Of a stretch of 64,000 bases of DNA, positions 46,856 through 57,613 are shown piece after piece (the first letter of the stretch is position 1; the number at the start of each line of letters is the position of its first letter). The notes below the pieces were generated by a model that worked only from the letters and a program-made list of their open reading frames with translations, did no database searches and was not told where the DNA came from. This DNA is from Lysobacteraceae bacterium NML95-0200 (GTDB lineage: Bacteria > Pseudomonadota > Gammaproteobacteria > Xanthomonadales > Xanthomonadaceae). The stretch lies in assembly GCA_002798255.1 (NCBI GenBank), contig NWQQ01000021.1:186001-250000 (forward strand), given 5' to 3'. Made by a program: the position numbers and the translations under genes.

Positions 46856-48087
46856 ACAACCCGGACTCGGGACTCGAGACTCGGGACTTGGATACGTCTT
46901 GCCACCCTCCCGCCCCGCTGCGCATCGCTCTGTGTGCCGGTGAGGCCTCCGGCGACATTTTGGCTGCCGGGCTGATTGCCGCCCTGCGCGAGCGCTTCCC
47001 CAATGCCGAGTTTGCCGGTATCGGTGGCGCGCGCATGCGCGCTGCCGGCATGGACATCTGGCACGATGCCGAGGCGCTTGCAGTAATGGGGCTTGCCGAA
47101 GTGCTGGCGCATCTGCCGCGCCTGTTGCGGCTGCGCAAACAGTTCCGCCAAGCGGTACTGGACTGGCAGGCGGATATCTTCATCGGCATCGACGCGCCGG
47201 ACTTCAATCTCGGCATTGAGAAATGGCTGAAACAGCGTGGCCTGCGTACCGTGCACTATGTCAGCCCCAGTGTCTGGGCCTGGCGCGAAAGCCGCGCCGC
47301 CAAGATGGGCGAGTCCGCCGACCGCGTACTCTGCCTGTTCCCGATGGAGCCGCCCATCTACGCCCGGCATGGCGTGGATGCGGTCTTTGTCGGTCACCCG
47401 ATGGCCGATGAAATCCCGCTGCATCCCGACCGTGCCGCAGCTCGCACCCGGCTGGGCATGGATGCCAGTGCCCCGGTACTGGCGCTGCTGCCCGGCTCGC
47501 GCCTTGGCGAAATCCAGCGCATGTTGCCGATATTCCTTGCCGCTGCCCGGCAAATCGGTGCCCACAAGCCGCAGCTGGAAGTGCTCATCCCGGCGGCCAG
47601 CCCGGCCTGCCGCCAGCAGATTGAAACGCTTATGCCTGCGGCGGCATCCGCAAAAGAAACCGCAGGCATGGCACTTCCCCGTATCCAAATTCTGGACGCT
47701 CAGGCGCGCGAGGCGATGATTGCCAGCGACGGCGTACTGCTGGCCTCCGGCACCGCCGCACTGGAGGCGATGCTGTGCAAACGGCCAATGGTGATTGGTC
47801 ATCGCATTTCCGCGCCCAGCTATGCCATTGTCAAAACCTTTGGCTTGCTGAAAACCCGCCATGTCAGCCTGCCCAATATCCTGGCTAGCAAAACCCTGGT
47901 ACCGGAGCTGCTACAGGATGACTGCACTGCCGACAAACTCGCCCAGGCCGTGCTGTACTGGCTAGATAACCAAGACGCACGCGAGGCGCTGCTGCCGCAA
48001 TTTGAAGCCATCCACCAAAACCTTGCACAAGATGCCGCGCATAGCGCCGCAACGGCGGTCGCAGAGCTGCTTGGCGATGCAGGCTGA
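46852..48087 (+). CDS. lpxB: Lipid-A-disaccharide synthase, with repeat-encoded N-terminal extension
   Basis: A 411-residue GT-B glycosyltransferase that joins UDP-diacylglucosamine to lipid X. The usual start is [19 protein letters not shown], but here it is preceded by about 23 extra residues ([16 protein letters not shown] and on). These are encoded by an imperfect tandem of GACTCGGGACTCGAG-type units at 46861-46891, which looks like an intergenic repeat inserted into the gene start. [17 protein letters not shown] and the later [16 protein letters not shown] are intact. The start overlaps lpxA (ATGA) and no ATG exists nearer the conserved part. Confidence 0.93.
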   Translation: MNNPDSGLETRDLDTSCHPPAPLRIALCAGEASGDILAAGLIAALRERFPNAEFAGIGGARMRAAGMDIWHDAEALAVMGLAEVLAHLPRLLRLRKQFRQAVLDWQADIFIGIDAPDFNLGIEKWLKQRGLRTVHYVSPSVWAWRESRAAKMGESADRVLCLFPMEPPIYARHGVDAVFVGHPMADEIPLHPDRAAARTRLGMDASAPVLALLPGSRLGEIQRMLPIFLAAARQIGAHKPQLEVLIPAASPACRQQIETLMPAAASAKETAGMALPRIQILDAQAREAMIASDGVLLASGTAALEAMLCKRPMVIGHRISAPSYAIVKTFGLLKTRHVSLPNILASKTLVPELLQDDCTADKLAQAVLYWLDNQDAREALLPQFEAIHQNLAQDAAHSAATAVAELLGDAG

Positions 48088-48682
48088 ATTGTTTGCCCCC
48101 GACCTGAGCCACATGGCCGGTGTGGACGAAGCAGGCCGTGGCCCGCTGGCCGGCCCAGTGGCCGTGGCGGCAGTCATCCTTGACCCGGCGCGGCCGATTG
48201 CGGGCTTGAACGACTCGAAAAAACTCAGCGAGAAAAAGCGCGAGGCCCTGGCAGCCTTGATTCGCCAGCACGCCCTGGCCTGGCATGTGGAATTTGTGGA
48301 AGCGACCGAAATCGACGCACTCAATATCCTGCAAGCCACCCTTACCGGCATGCGCCGCGCGCTCCTGGCACTGACGCCCGCGCCCAGCTTTGCCCGCATC
48401 GACGGCAACCGCCTGCCACTGGACTTGCCCTGCCCGGCCGAGGCACTGGTCGGCGGCGATGCGCTGGAGCCGGCCATCATGGCCGCCTCGATACTGGCCA
48501 AAACCGCCCGCGATGCCCGCCTTCTGCAACTGGACAGGCGCTATCCCGAATACGGCTTTGCCCAGCACAAGGGCTATCCCAGTCCCGCGCATCTGGCCGC
48601 CCTGCAACACTACGGCCCCTGCCCCGAACACCGGCAAAGCTATGCCCCGGTGAAGCGGGCACTGGCTGCCACCGGCAGGTAA
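48077..48682 (+). CDS. rnhB: Ribonuclease HII
   Basis: A 201-residue enzyme that removes single ribonucleotides and RNA from DNA-RNA duplexes. [14 protein letters not shown] carries Asp17 and Glu18, and [11 protein letters not shown] and HKGYPSPAH are family motifs. ATG at 48077 overlaps the last ten bases of lpxB. dnaE is expected next and is reached only after the RHS insert. Confidence 0.95.
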   Translation: MQAELFAPDLSHMAGVDEAGRGPLAGPVAVAAVILDPARPIAGLNDSKKLSEKKREALAALIRQHALAWHVEFVEATEIDALNILQATLTGMRRALLALTPAPSFARIDGNRLPLDLPCPAEALVGGDALEPAIMAASILAKTARDARLLQLDRRYPEYGFAQHKGYPSPAHLAALQHYGPCPEHRQSYAPVKRALAATGR

Positions 48683-48715
48683 GCCTCTCTCCTTGTTTCG
48701 CTGCGGCTGTCAAAC

Positions 48716-48824
48716 CTTGCGCTTGCCGCCTGCGCTGTTACCCTGTCCCCCCGCCGCTGCCCTGCCAGAGCATGTCCGCCCACTTCGCCCATCTGCAATT
48801 GCACAGCGAATACTCGCTGGCCGA
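48716..48824 (+). repeat. Direct repeat, upstream copy of the dnaE leader and 5' end
   Basis: These 109 bases match 59013-59121 with two substitutions. They cover 55 bases ahead of the dnaE ATG and the first 18 codons. After GGCCGA the sequence changes to low-GC DNA of the RHS insert. Confidence 0.93.
48771..48824 (+). pseudogene. 5' stump of dnaE
   Basis: ATG at 48771 begins MSAHFAHLQLHSEYSLAD, the same as the intact dnaE at 59069 except for His4 instead of Arg4. After 18 codons the frame enters unrelated sequence and ends near 48840-48980. This is the former dnaE start, cut off from its gene by the 10.2-kb insert. Confidence 0.9.
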
Positions 48825-48898
48825 TACAGCATCTACTCAAGATGTGGTAGCTTTACTCCGAAAGTGCTCTGAACGCTTATCCAAGAGATGGCTGCGGC

Positions 48899-51800
48899 AT
48901 GAAAAATTTTTTGAAGATAATATTTTTGTTTCTGGCTGTGATTGGCGCCAATGCTCGGGCGCAAGCCTCTTCTATTGAACCATTTCAAGAATATTACAAG
49001 CTGGTTAGAACAAACGAAGAGGTTAATTCGCTAAATTCGGGATTACTTGGTGAGAGCGTTAATTTATATAACGGAGCCTCTGAATTCTCAGCAATAGATA
49101 TTGACCTACCAGGAAACAACTCCCTTCCTGTGCGCCTGGCACGCCGATTCAAGGTAGAACCTCGCGGCAACTTTGAAGAAAGTATTGGTGGCTTTGGCGT
49201 ATGGGATATAGATATTCCTTATCTCCATGGTGTATTTGATGCCACCTACAAATGGAATCAGGGGGGGGAATGGAGCAGTGGCACGCTGCTCTCAATATTG
49301 GGTGGCAAAGGTACATTTTAGTATTGATCGGGGCGACATTTGGCATGGCAACCATTTGCATCTTCCTGGCGCTGGTGATCATGAAATGTTGCAAAGGACT
49401 CCTGCAACTCCCATTCCAAATGACGGAAGCGCCCATATATGGACAACGCGTGACAATGTCCGCTTCATTTGCAAGCCCAATATGGCAAATGGGTACCCTG
49501 GTGAAGGCTTCATAGCCCTGATGGGGGATGGAACAAAAATTACATTTGACGTTGCTGTTGAGAGACGAGCAGAGCCTATTGATGGCGGAAAATCAATTTA
49601 TTTTGATAGGAAGAAAGTATTCATACTTGCAAGCCGGATGGAGGACATTCATGGAAATTGGGTTTCCTATCATTACAGCGGATCACTTCTAACAAGGATT
49701 GAATCCAATGATGGGCGAAGAATAGACATTCATTACAACGGCAGCAATATTGCAAGAGCTGTCGCTCATGGCCGAACATGGAGTTATGAATATTTTTATC
49801 CGGGAGTATATCAAGGGCTCAACTATTTACGTGAACCCCTTCTTTCCCGAGTAGTGCTGCCGGACGGCAGCTTTTGGAAATTCAACTACACAGGAAAGCT
49901 TTTTCCTGGCTCCTATGGCGGAGCAAGTGTAAACCCGGGATGCCCAGAAGTGTTTGCTTATGCACCGCAATTTAATATAGAGATAGACCATCCATCTGGA
50001 GCAAAAGGAAAGTTTTCATTTGAATACCTGCGACATTATCGTAGCGGAGTTCCCGATACATGTTATCCACAAATCCCAAACTGGCAGGAATATCAGAACG
50101 AAATGGGGTTTGATGGCAGGACTCATACCCTGCAAATACCAGATTTTTCTGACATCTACTCTCTGAAATCCAAAATAATTACCGGCGCTGGATTGCCCCA
50201 GATGTCATGGAGTTACGATTATGGCAGCGTGGCTTATGGCCGCATAGCTGGCGGGGCGGCCATTCCATGCATGACCTGTCCTTCTGAAAAGATTGTTTCA
50301 GTCAATAACCCGGATGGTTCCAAAACGCAACATATTTATGGGGTACGTTACCATGATAATGACGGCAGATACCTGGGATTTCAAGAAGTTGACTCGGCCG
50401 GACTGGTTAGGAAGGCCGTCATAAACCATTACATTTCAAATGACGAGGCTTCTGCCTAGCCGTTCCGTAACGAGTATGGGGGCACGGCAGTTCGCGGAGT
50501 AGATCCGGCCAGCCTCCTGATTAGGCCAATTAAAAGAACAGACATAACCCAAGATGGGGTGGTATTTTCAAAAATTATAAATGCATTCGACGCATTTGTT
50601 CGACCTATTAATGTTAAAAAATCCAGCGAAACTTTAGGGGAATCTCGAACAGAAGTTATCACTTACCATGATAATTTATCCAAATGGGTACTGGGTCAAA
50701 TTTCCCAGGTCAAATGCACAGCGCCTATTGCAGAGCTTCCGAAAGGTTGCGGCACCAATGGCGTCCTGATATCAGAAACCACCTATGACAACACCTATGC
50801 GCTGCCATTAGTGAGCAAACAATTTGGGCGCATTACACAAACTCTGGGCTGGGATACAACTTCCAGCATTACCAGCGGCCAGCGTGGCACGATTAAAACC
50901 GTAACTGATGGAAATGGTCATACCGTCACGCTCTCCGCTTGGAAACGCGGTATTCCGCAGGCAATTCAATACCCCATTACCCTTGAGTCTCCCTCTGGCG
51001 CCACACAGTCGGCACAGGTCAATGATGCGGGCTGGATTACCCGGGTAACGGACGAAAACGGTTACAGCACAGGCTACGGTTACGATGCCATGGGGCGGCT
51101 GGCGAGTATTACCTATCCCGGCGGAGACAGCACGGCATGGCATAGCACCAGCCAGGTGTTTGAGCAGGTCAATGCAGCCGAGTACGGCATCCCTGCCGGG
51201 CATTGGCGGCAAACGGTCGCTACCGGCAATGGGCGCAAAGTGACTTATTTCGATGCCCTGTGGCGGCCTTTACTGGTGCGCGAATACGACACCGCCCATC
51301 AGGCGGCGACCCAACGCTTTCAGCGCTTTGCCTACGACCATGAAGGTCGTGTGACCTTTGCTGCTTATCCGGCCAGCGCACACAACAGCAATATCGGTAC
51401 GCATACCCGTTATGACGCACTGGGCAGGGTGGTGCAAGTTCAGCAAGACAGCGAACTCAGTCCTGCCTTGCTGACAACACGTACCGAGTATTTGAGTGGC
51501 TTCAAAACCCGGGTCACCGACCCCAAGGGCAACCAAACCACCAGCAGTTACATGGCATGGGACGCGCCTGTAACGGACTTTCCTGTCCATATTGCTCACC
51601 CCGGAGGCGCACATACCCATATCCAGCGCGATGTATTCGGCAAACCCACACGGATTCGTCGCAGTAACAGCGCCAACCCCGATGCCGGTACAGGCATCAA
51701 CCGCAGTTACAGCTACAACGCACAACAGCTGCTGTGCCGTAGCGTGGAGCCGGAAACGGGCACCACATTGATGGGCTACGACGGCGCAGGCAACCTTAAA

Positions 51801-53798
51801 TGGAGTGCATCCGGCCTGACTGGCACCCCTGCCTGTGAACTGCACGGAAATAGCCCGGCGGTAGCGGCACGCCGTGTGAGCCGCAGCTACGATGCCCGCA
51901 ACCGGCTCAGCCAGCTGAGCTTTCCCGACGGGCGCGGCAACCAGAGCTGGCGCTATACCCCGGATGGTTTGCCTGCCACCATCACCACCCATAACAGTCA
52001 TGGCGGCAATACCGTCACCAATAGCTACAGCTACAACAAACGCCGTTTGCTGGTACAAGAAACCACTACTGCCGATGCCAGCAACCCGTGGACATTGGGC
52101 TATGGCTACAACGCCAATGGCCACCTCAACAGCCACAGCTACCCGGCAGGGCTGACTGCCCATTACACGCTGAACGCCCTGGGGCAGGTCACGCAAATCA
52201 GCGCCCAGGATGGCAGCAGCGTGAATGTCGCCAGCAACATCAGCTACTTTCCCAATGGCGCAGTCAAAGGCTTTACCTACGGTAACGGCATCACCCACAC
52301 CGCTACACAAAACACCCGTGGTTTGCCGCAGCGCATTACCGATTGCACCACGCCCGGCACCTGCAACAGCGCCAATCGCCGTCTGGATTTGCAGTACAGC
52401 TATGACCGCAACGGCAACACCACGGCCATCACCGACCACAGCTCCGGCGGGCTGCAAACCCGCACCATGGGGTATGACGCACAAGACCGATTAACGCAGG
52501 TCACCTCCAGCATGTTCGGCACCGCCAAGTACAGCTATGACGTGCTGGACAACCTGACCCGGGTACAGGTGGGCGCATCTGCCTTGCATCCCGCCCGCGA
52601 CCACGGCTATTGCTACAGTCACAACCGCCTGAGCAGCATCCGTGCCAGTCACTGCAACGGCAGCCTGATAGAAGCCCTCACCTACGACGCACAAGGTAAC
52701 CTTGCCAGCAAGGGAGGGCAAAGCTACAGCTTCGACTACGGCAACCGCCTGCGCAGCCATGGTGGCAATACGCAATACCTGTACGACGGCCATGGCCGCC
52801 GGGTGCGTTACAGTGCCACGGGCAGCGCGCCGCAGCTGTACAGCCAGTACGACTACAGCGGCCAGCTACGCTGGCAGCGTGACGAACAAGCCGGGCAACG
52901 CATCCGCCATATCTATCTGGGCAACCGGCTGATTGCCGAACACCGCAAACCCATTGGCAGCAATACCGTCACCATTGAATACCTGCATAGCGATGCCCAG
53001 GGTAGCCCGCTTGTCCGAACCAATGCGGCCAGGAACGCAATAGAAACCAGCCAATACGAACCCTACGGGCGGCTGGTGAACCGCGCCAACAACAACCGCC
53101 CCGGCTACACTGGGCATGTACAGGACAGCGCCACCGGCCTGACCTATATGCAACAGCGGTACTACGACCCACAACTCGGGCTGTTCCTATCAAGCGACCC
53201 GGTGACGGCTCATGCAGGTGACCAGCGCTATTTCAACCGCTATTGGTATGCAGCGGGAAATCCATATAAATACACTGACTCCGATGGTCGTGCGCTGGAC
53301 ATCATTGCAGATATAGGCTTTATTGGTTACAGCGCGTACAAGCTGGCAACCCAACCGAGCTGGACAAATGCGGCGGCGTTAGGTGCGGATGTTGTAGCTG
53401 CTGCGGTGCCGTTTGCAACCGGGCTGGGGGCTGGTGTACGTGCCGCAGCGCATGGCGCTGATGCGGCTAAAGCGAGCAGTAACATCATAGAGAATGCCGC
53501 TCGTGGAAGAGCTTCTGAGGCGCGTGTTCTTTCTGATATCGGCGAGGCAAAAAATACAACTCTTGTAAACTCTTCACACGGAAAGACTATTCCTGATTTT
53601 CAGAACAGCAGACAGGTTGGTGAGATTAAGGATGCAAAGCGAGTGACAGAGTCACCGCAGCTAAGAGGACAGCGAGAGTATGCGCAAAAGACGGGAAGAG
53701 AGCATGTCATTGTAACTGGAACGGATACAAAAGTTGGAAGGACTACGTTAGAGCAATCTACAGTTATTAGGCGAGATGACTTAGGACCAAGAAAATGA
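48899..53798 (+). pseudogene. Secreted YD-repeat (RHS) toxin gene with a G8 frameshift and an amber codon
   Basis: Three in-line pieces make one RHS protein of about 1,630 residues. Piece 1 (48899-49321) starts MKNFLKIIFLFLAVIGANARAQA, written here as a signal peptide of 23 residues. At 49261-49268 a run of eight G shifts the frame; seven G would give NQGGNGAVARCSQ and join piece 2 (to 50456). TAG at 50457-50459 then interrupts, and the same frame continues without break to 53798. The core has many YD-type repeats, ending in the RHS signature YTGHVQDSATGLTYMQQRYY and DPQLGLFLSSDP. The tip (about 53500-53795) has PDF and E-x-K (GKTIPDFQ, GEIKDAK, PQLRGQREYAQ), matching the Tox-REase-7 nuclease type. 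It lacks PAAR or VgrG parts, so export is probably by Sec. It may be inactive, phase-variable or misassembled. Confidence 0.82.
51942..53466 (+). repeat. RHS core repeat, copy in the main gene
   Basis: About 1,525 bases that recur at 54256-55780 (offset 2,314) with only a handful of differences. It covers the last third of the YD repeats, the RHS signature and the pre-toxin region. A more diverged part of it (52687-53210) also recurs at 56513-57036. Confidence 0.93.
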
Positions 53799-54211
53799 AA
53801 GGAAAACCTGATTCAGAGAAATTAATGGGTGAGCTTTTTGATTTTGCAGAAAAGATGCTTAATGATTATGGTGAATTTCATCCATTTGGCGGATATCTTG
53901 ATGCATTTGGAAATGTGGTTCATCTGGGGATTCAAGATGATATGGGATTAGTTTCTCAAATTGATAAATTTGAAATTATTAAAAATAAAATAATAGATGT
54001 AGCTAAGTTAAGTGGAATATTGGCCGCTGGGATTGCTGCAAATGTAAGTGTCTCTAATAATGATGGAACTAAGAGTGATGCAATTGAGTTCTGGCTTGAA
54101 CACAGGGACGGATATTGCGCGGAAGTGTTCATCAGATACAAAAAAGTAGATGGGCATGTTGAGTTTATTGACACAACAGCGCAGCGTGGAAGTCCAGTTT
54201 TTTTTGGATAA
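53795..54211 (+). CDS. Candidate immunity protein for the Tox-REase-7-like tip
   Basis: A 138-residue acidic cytosolic protein (no signal, no membrane helix) whose ATG overlaps the toxin stop (ATGA). The GC content is very low (about 38%), like many immunity genes. Its place directly after the toxin tip and the overlap make it the cognate immunity protein. I do not recognise an immunity family; the stretch FEIIKNKIIDVAKLSGILA is helical and GYCAEVFIRYKKVDGHVEF is a beta-hairpin. Confidence 0.7.
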   Translation: MKGKPDSEKLMGELFDFAEKMLNDYGEFHPFGGYLDAFGNVVHLGIQDDMGLVSQIDKFEIIKNKIIDVAKLSGILAAGIAANVSVSNNDGTKSDAIEFWLEHRDGYCAEVFIRYKKVDGHVEFIDTTAQRGSPVFFG

Positions 54212-54216
54212 ATCAG

Positions 54217-56106
54217 ATGCCTGTGAGCCCCTGTCTCCCCGGCGGTCGGGGCAATCAGAGCTGGCGCTATACCCCGGATGGTTTGCCTGCCACCATCACC
54301 ACCCATAACAGTCATGGCGGCAATACCGTCACCAATAGCTACAGCTACAACAAACGCCGTTTGCTGGTACAAGAAACCACTACTGCCGATGCCAGCAACC
54401 CGTGGACATTGGGCTATGGCTACAACGCCAATGGCCACCTCAACAGCCATAGCTACCCGGCAGGGCTGACTGCCCATTACACGCTGAACGCCCTGGGGCA
54501 GGTCACGCAAATCAGCGCCCAGGATGGCAGCAGCGTGAATGTCGCCAGCAACATCAGCTACTTTCCCAATGGCGCAGTCAAAGGCTTTACCTACGGTAAC
54601 GGCATCACCCACACCGCTACACAAAACACCCGTGGTTTGCCGCAGCGCATTACCGATTGCACCACGCCCGGCACCTGCAACAGCGCCAATCGCCGTCTGG
54701 ATTTGCAGTACAGCTATGACCGCAACGGCAACACCACGGCCATCACCGACCACAGCTCCGGCGGGCTGCAAACCCGCACCATGGGGTATGACGCACAAGA
54801 CCGATTAACGCAGGTCACCTCCAGCATGTTCGGCACCGCCAAGTACAGCTATGACGTGCTGGACAACCTGACCCGGGTACAGGTGGGCGCATCTGCCTTG
54901 CATCCCGCCCGCGACCACGGCTATTGCTACAGTCACAACCGCCTGAGCAGCATCCGTGCCAGTCACTGCAACGGCAGCCTGATAGAAGCCCTCACCTACG
55001 ACGCACAAGGTAACCTTGCCAGCAAGGGGGGGCAAAGCTACAGCTTCGACTACGGCAACCGCCTGCGCAGCCATGGTGGCAATACCCAATACCTGTACGA
55101 CGGCCATGGCCGCCGGGTGCGTTACAGTGCCACGGGCAGCGCGCCGCAGCTGTACAGCCAGTACGACTACAGCGGCCAGCTACGCTGGCAGCGTGACGAA
55201 CAAGCCGGGCAACGCATCCGCCATATCTATCTGGGCAACCGGCTGATTGCCGAACACCGCAAACCCATTGGCAGCAATACCGTCACCATTGAATACCTGC
55301 ATAGCGATGCCCAGGGTAGCCCGCTTGTCCGAACCAATGCGGCCAGGAACGCAATAGAAACCAGCCAATACGAACCCTACGGGCGGCTGGTGAACCGCGC
55401 CAACAACAACCGCCCCGGCTACACTGGGCATGTACAGGACAGCGCCACCGGCCTGACCTATATGCAACAGCGGTACTACGACCCACAACTCGGGCTGTTC
55501 CTATCAAGCGACCCGGTGACGGCTCATGCAGGTGACCAGCGCTATTTCAACCGCTATTGGTATGCAGCGGGAAATCCATATAAATACACTGACTCCGATG
55601 GTCGTGCGCTGGACATCATTGCAGATATAGGCTTTATTGGTTACAGCGCGTACAAGCTGGCAACCCAACCGAGCTGGACAAATGCGGTGGCACTAGGCGC
55701 GGATGTTGTAGCTGCTGCGGTGCCGTTTGCAACCGGGCTGGGGGCTGGTGTACGTGCCGCAGCGCATGGCGCTGATGCGGTAAAAGTGGGCAGTAATGTA
55801 ACGGATATTGAACGTGGCTCTGGTAGAGCCTCTAATAAGCTGACACCAAGCCCTGAGGCGGTCGGCTCTCATACTACATTTAAGAGAGATGCTGATGGAA
55901 GGATTACAAACTATGCTACTTATAGAGAGAATCCTCAGAATCCAACTGGATTTCAGGTTGAGAAAAGAGTTGATGTTACAGGGAAGGCGCATACTAATCC
56001 GGATGGCCAGAAGATAAGTACGCCACATGTAAAGGAAGGCAGCAATCGATATGTTAGACCAGCACGAGAAGATGAGCTTCCACGGAGGCATGATGAAATC
56101 AAATAG
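54217..56106 (+). pseudogene. Orphan RHS core fragment with polymorphic toxin type 24-like tip
   Basis: A 629-codon open frame that begins six bases after the immunity gene with no ribosome site. After a few junction codons it is a near-copy of the main RHS gene (from QSWRYTPDG onward) up to 55780. The tip then changes to DGRITNYATYRENPQNPTGF, EKRVDVTGKAHTNPDGQ and STPHVKEGSNR, resembling polymorphic toxin type 24. It lacks a start region and signal peptide, so it is probably silent storage that could replace the main tip by recombination in the shared core. Confidence 0.75.
54256..55780 (+). repeat. RHS core repeat, copy in the first orphan cassette
   Basis: Matches 51942-53466 almost exactly, including long stretches without change. 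The similarity ends just where the toxin tip begins (after the ALGADVVAAAVPFATGLGAG region). Confidence 0.93.
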
Positions 56107-56413
56107 AGAAATAAATCGAAATTTTATTAAAGAGTTGCAAGATTGGTACATAGAGCAATGCAATGATGATTGGGAGCACAGCTATGGGGTAAGGATTGAC
56201 ACCTTGGATAACCCCGGATGGGATATTTCAATCGACTTAAATGATACCAGGTGGAGCGATATTGAGATTTCATTGAATCGATTCGATGATAGTGATTTGA
56301 ACTGGTATCAATATCAAGTTGCTGGAGGAAAGTATTTGGCGTGCGGCGGTCCATTCCTCCTTGAAAAATTGATTCAGATATTTTTTGATGAAGTCGTTTC
56401 TGCTCGTCCATGA
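56093..56413 (+). CDS. Immunity protein, Imm53-like
   Basis: A 106-residue acidic protein. The segment QDWYIEQCNDDWEHSYGVRI followed by DTLDNPGWDISIDLNDT matches the Imm53 family pattern (DWEH, TLDNPGW). GGAGG at 56084-56088 lies just ahead of two in-frame ATGs (56090 and 56093); the second gives the better spacing. It overlaps the end of the type 24-like toxin tip in another frame. It would neutralise that tip in the cytosol. Confidence 0.78.
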   Translation: MKSNREINRNFIKELQDWYIEQCNDDWEHSYGVRIDTLDNPGWDISIDLNDTRWSDIEISLNRFDDSDLNWYQYQVAGGKYLACGGPFLLEKLIQIFFDEVVSARP

Positions 56414-56510
56414 ATGCCCTAAAAGCTACTCCGATTGCCACGAGATGGTCGATGTAGTTGCCGTATCCCGGTGGTTGGTCATGCGTGGTTGGAGAAGCTG
56501 CCTGGTTAAA

Positions 56511-57604
56511 TGACGCACAAGGCAACCTCGCCAGCAAAGGCGGGCAAAGCTACAGCTTTGATTACGGCAACCGCCTGCGCAGCCATAGTGGCAATACGCA
56601 ATACCTGTACGACGGCCATGGCCGCCGAGTGCGTTACAGTGCCACGGGCAGCGCGCCGCACCTGTACAGCCAGTACGACTACAGCGGCCAGCTACGCTGG
56701 CAGCGTGACGAACAAGCCGGGCAACGCATCCGCCATATCTATCTGGGCAACCGGCTAATTGCCGAACATCGCAACCCCATTGGCAGCAATACCATCAGCA
56801 TCGAATACCTGCACAACGATGCCCGGGGCAGCCTGATAGCCAAAACCAACAGCAGCAAAGCGATTATCCAAACCAGCCAGTACGAGCCTTATGGCCGGTT
56901 GGTCAACCGCGCCAACAACAACCGCCCCGGCTACACCGGCCATGTACAGGACAGCGCCACCGGCCTGACCTACATGCAACAGCGGTACTACGACCCACAA
57001 CTCGGGCTGTTCCTCTCAAGCGACCCGGTGACGGCGTATGGCAACCCGATTGGCCAGTTTCATCGCTATCGCTATGCCAATAATAATCCCTACAGGTTTG
57101 TTGATCCGGATGGGAGAGATGTCACTTGCGATCAAGATAGCTGCACAATTCATGGTGGAAAAACCACGCTTCTTCAGCTAGCCGCTGACTATCTCTATGT
57201 GACCTTAAAAAATAGCTGAAAGAAACTTTGAAAATCTTTCTGATTGGATTAAAGCGAGCGAATCCAATGAGGGTGGAGAGAACAATAGTCTTCCGACGGA
57301 CTTGGTGGGTGAACAGGATAGTGGAAGTCGTACTCAAGGCGGGCGTCACAATAGTGGCCCGCTATCAGGTGAGCACGGAGGAACTGGGGATGCGGAAAAA
57401 GATTTTAATCACTTAACCGGTGGGAATTCGCAACCTGCCCCCGATAACTTAAGGCTGCCGGAAGTATCAAGAGTTGGAGAGAATGGAACAATTTATAGAC
57501 CTGGGGGCGAGAAGTCTGGCCCAAGAATTGATATACCGGCAAATGGGAGCAAGCCACATGAAACACTTCATTACCCGAAGAGGTCTTCTTTTGGAAACAG
57601 GTAA
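56511..57604 (+). pseudogene. Second orphan RHS fragment with a frameshifted, unassigned toxin tip
   Basis: From 56513 the sequence is a more diverged copy of the RHS core end (NDAQGNLASKGGQSYSFDYG up to LGLFLSSDPVTA), then a different tip. The frame stops at 57217-57219 after VTLKNS; removing one A from the A6 run at 57207-57212 gives VTLKIAERNFENLSDWIKAS and continues to 57604 (ending KRSSFGNR). The late part has GTIYRPGGEKSGPRIDIPAN and GSKPHETLHY. I cannot assign the toxin family. It has no start region. Confidence 0.72.
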
Positions 57605-57613
57605 ATACTGAAT

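Noticed and set aside
51270-52484. A 404-codon minus-strand frame in the RHS core (repeated near 54000-54800)
   Set aside because: Antisense of YD repeats; it repeats only because the core is duplicated, and its Val/Ala/Gly-rich sequence has no domain.
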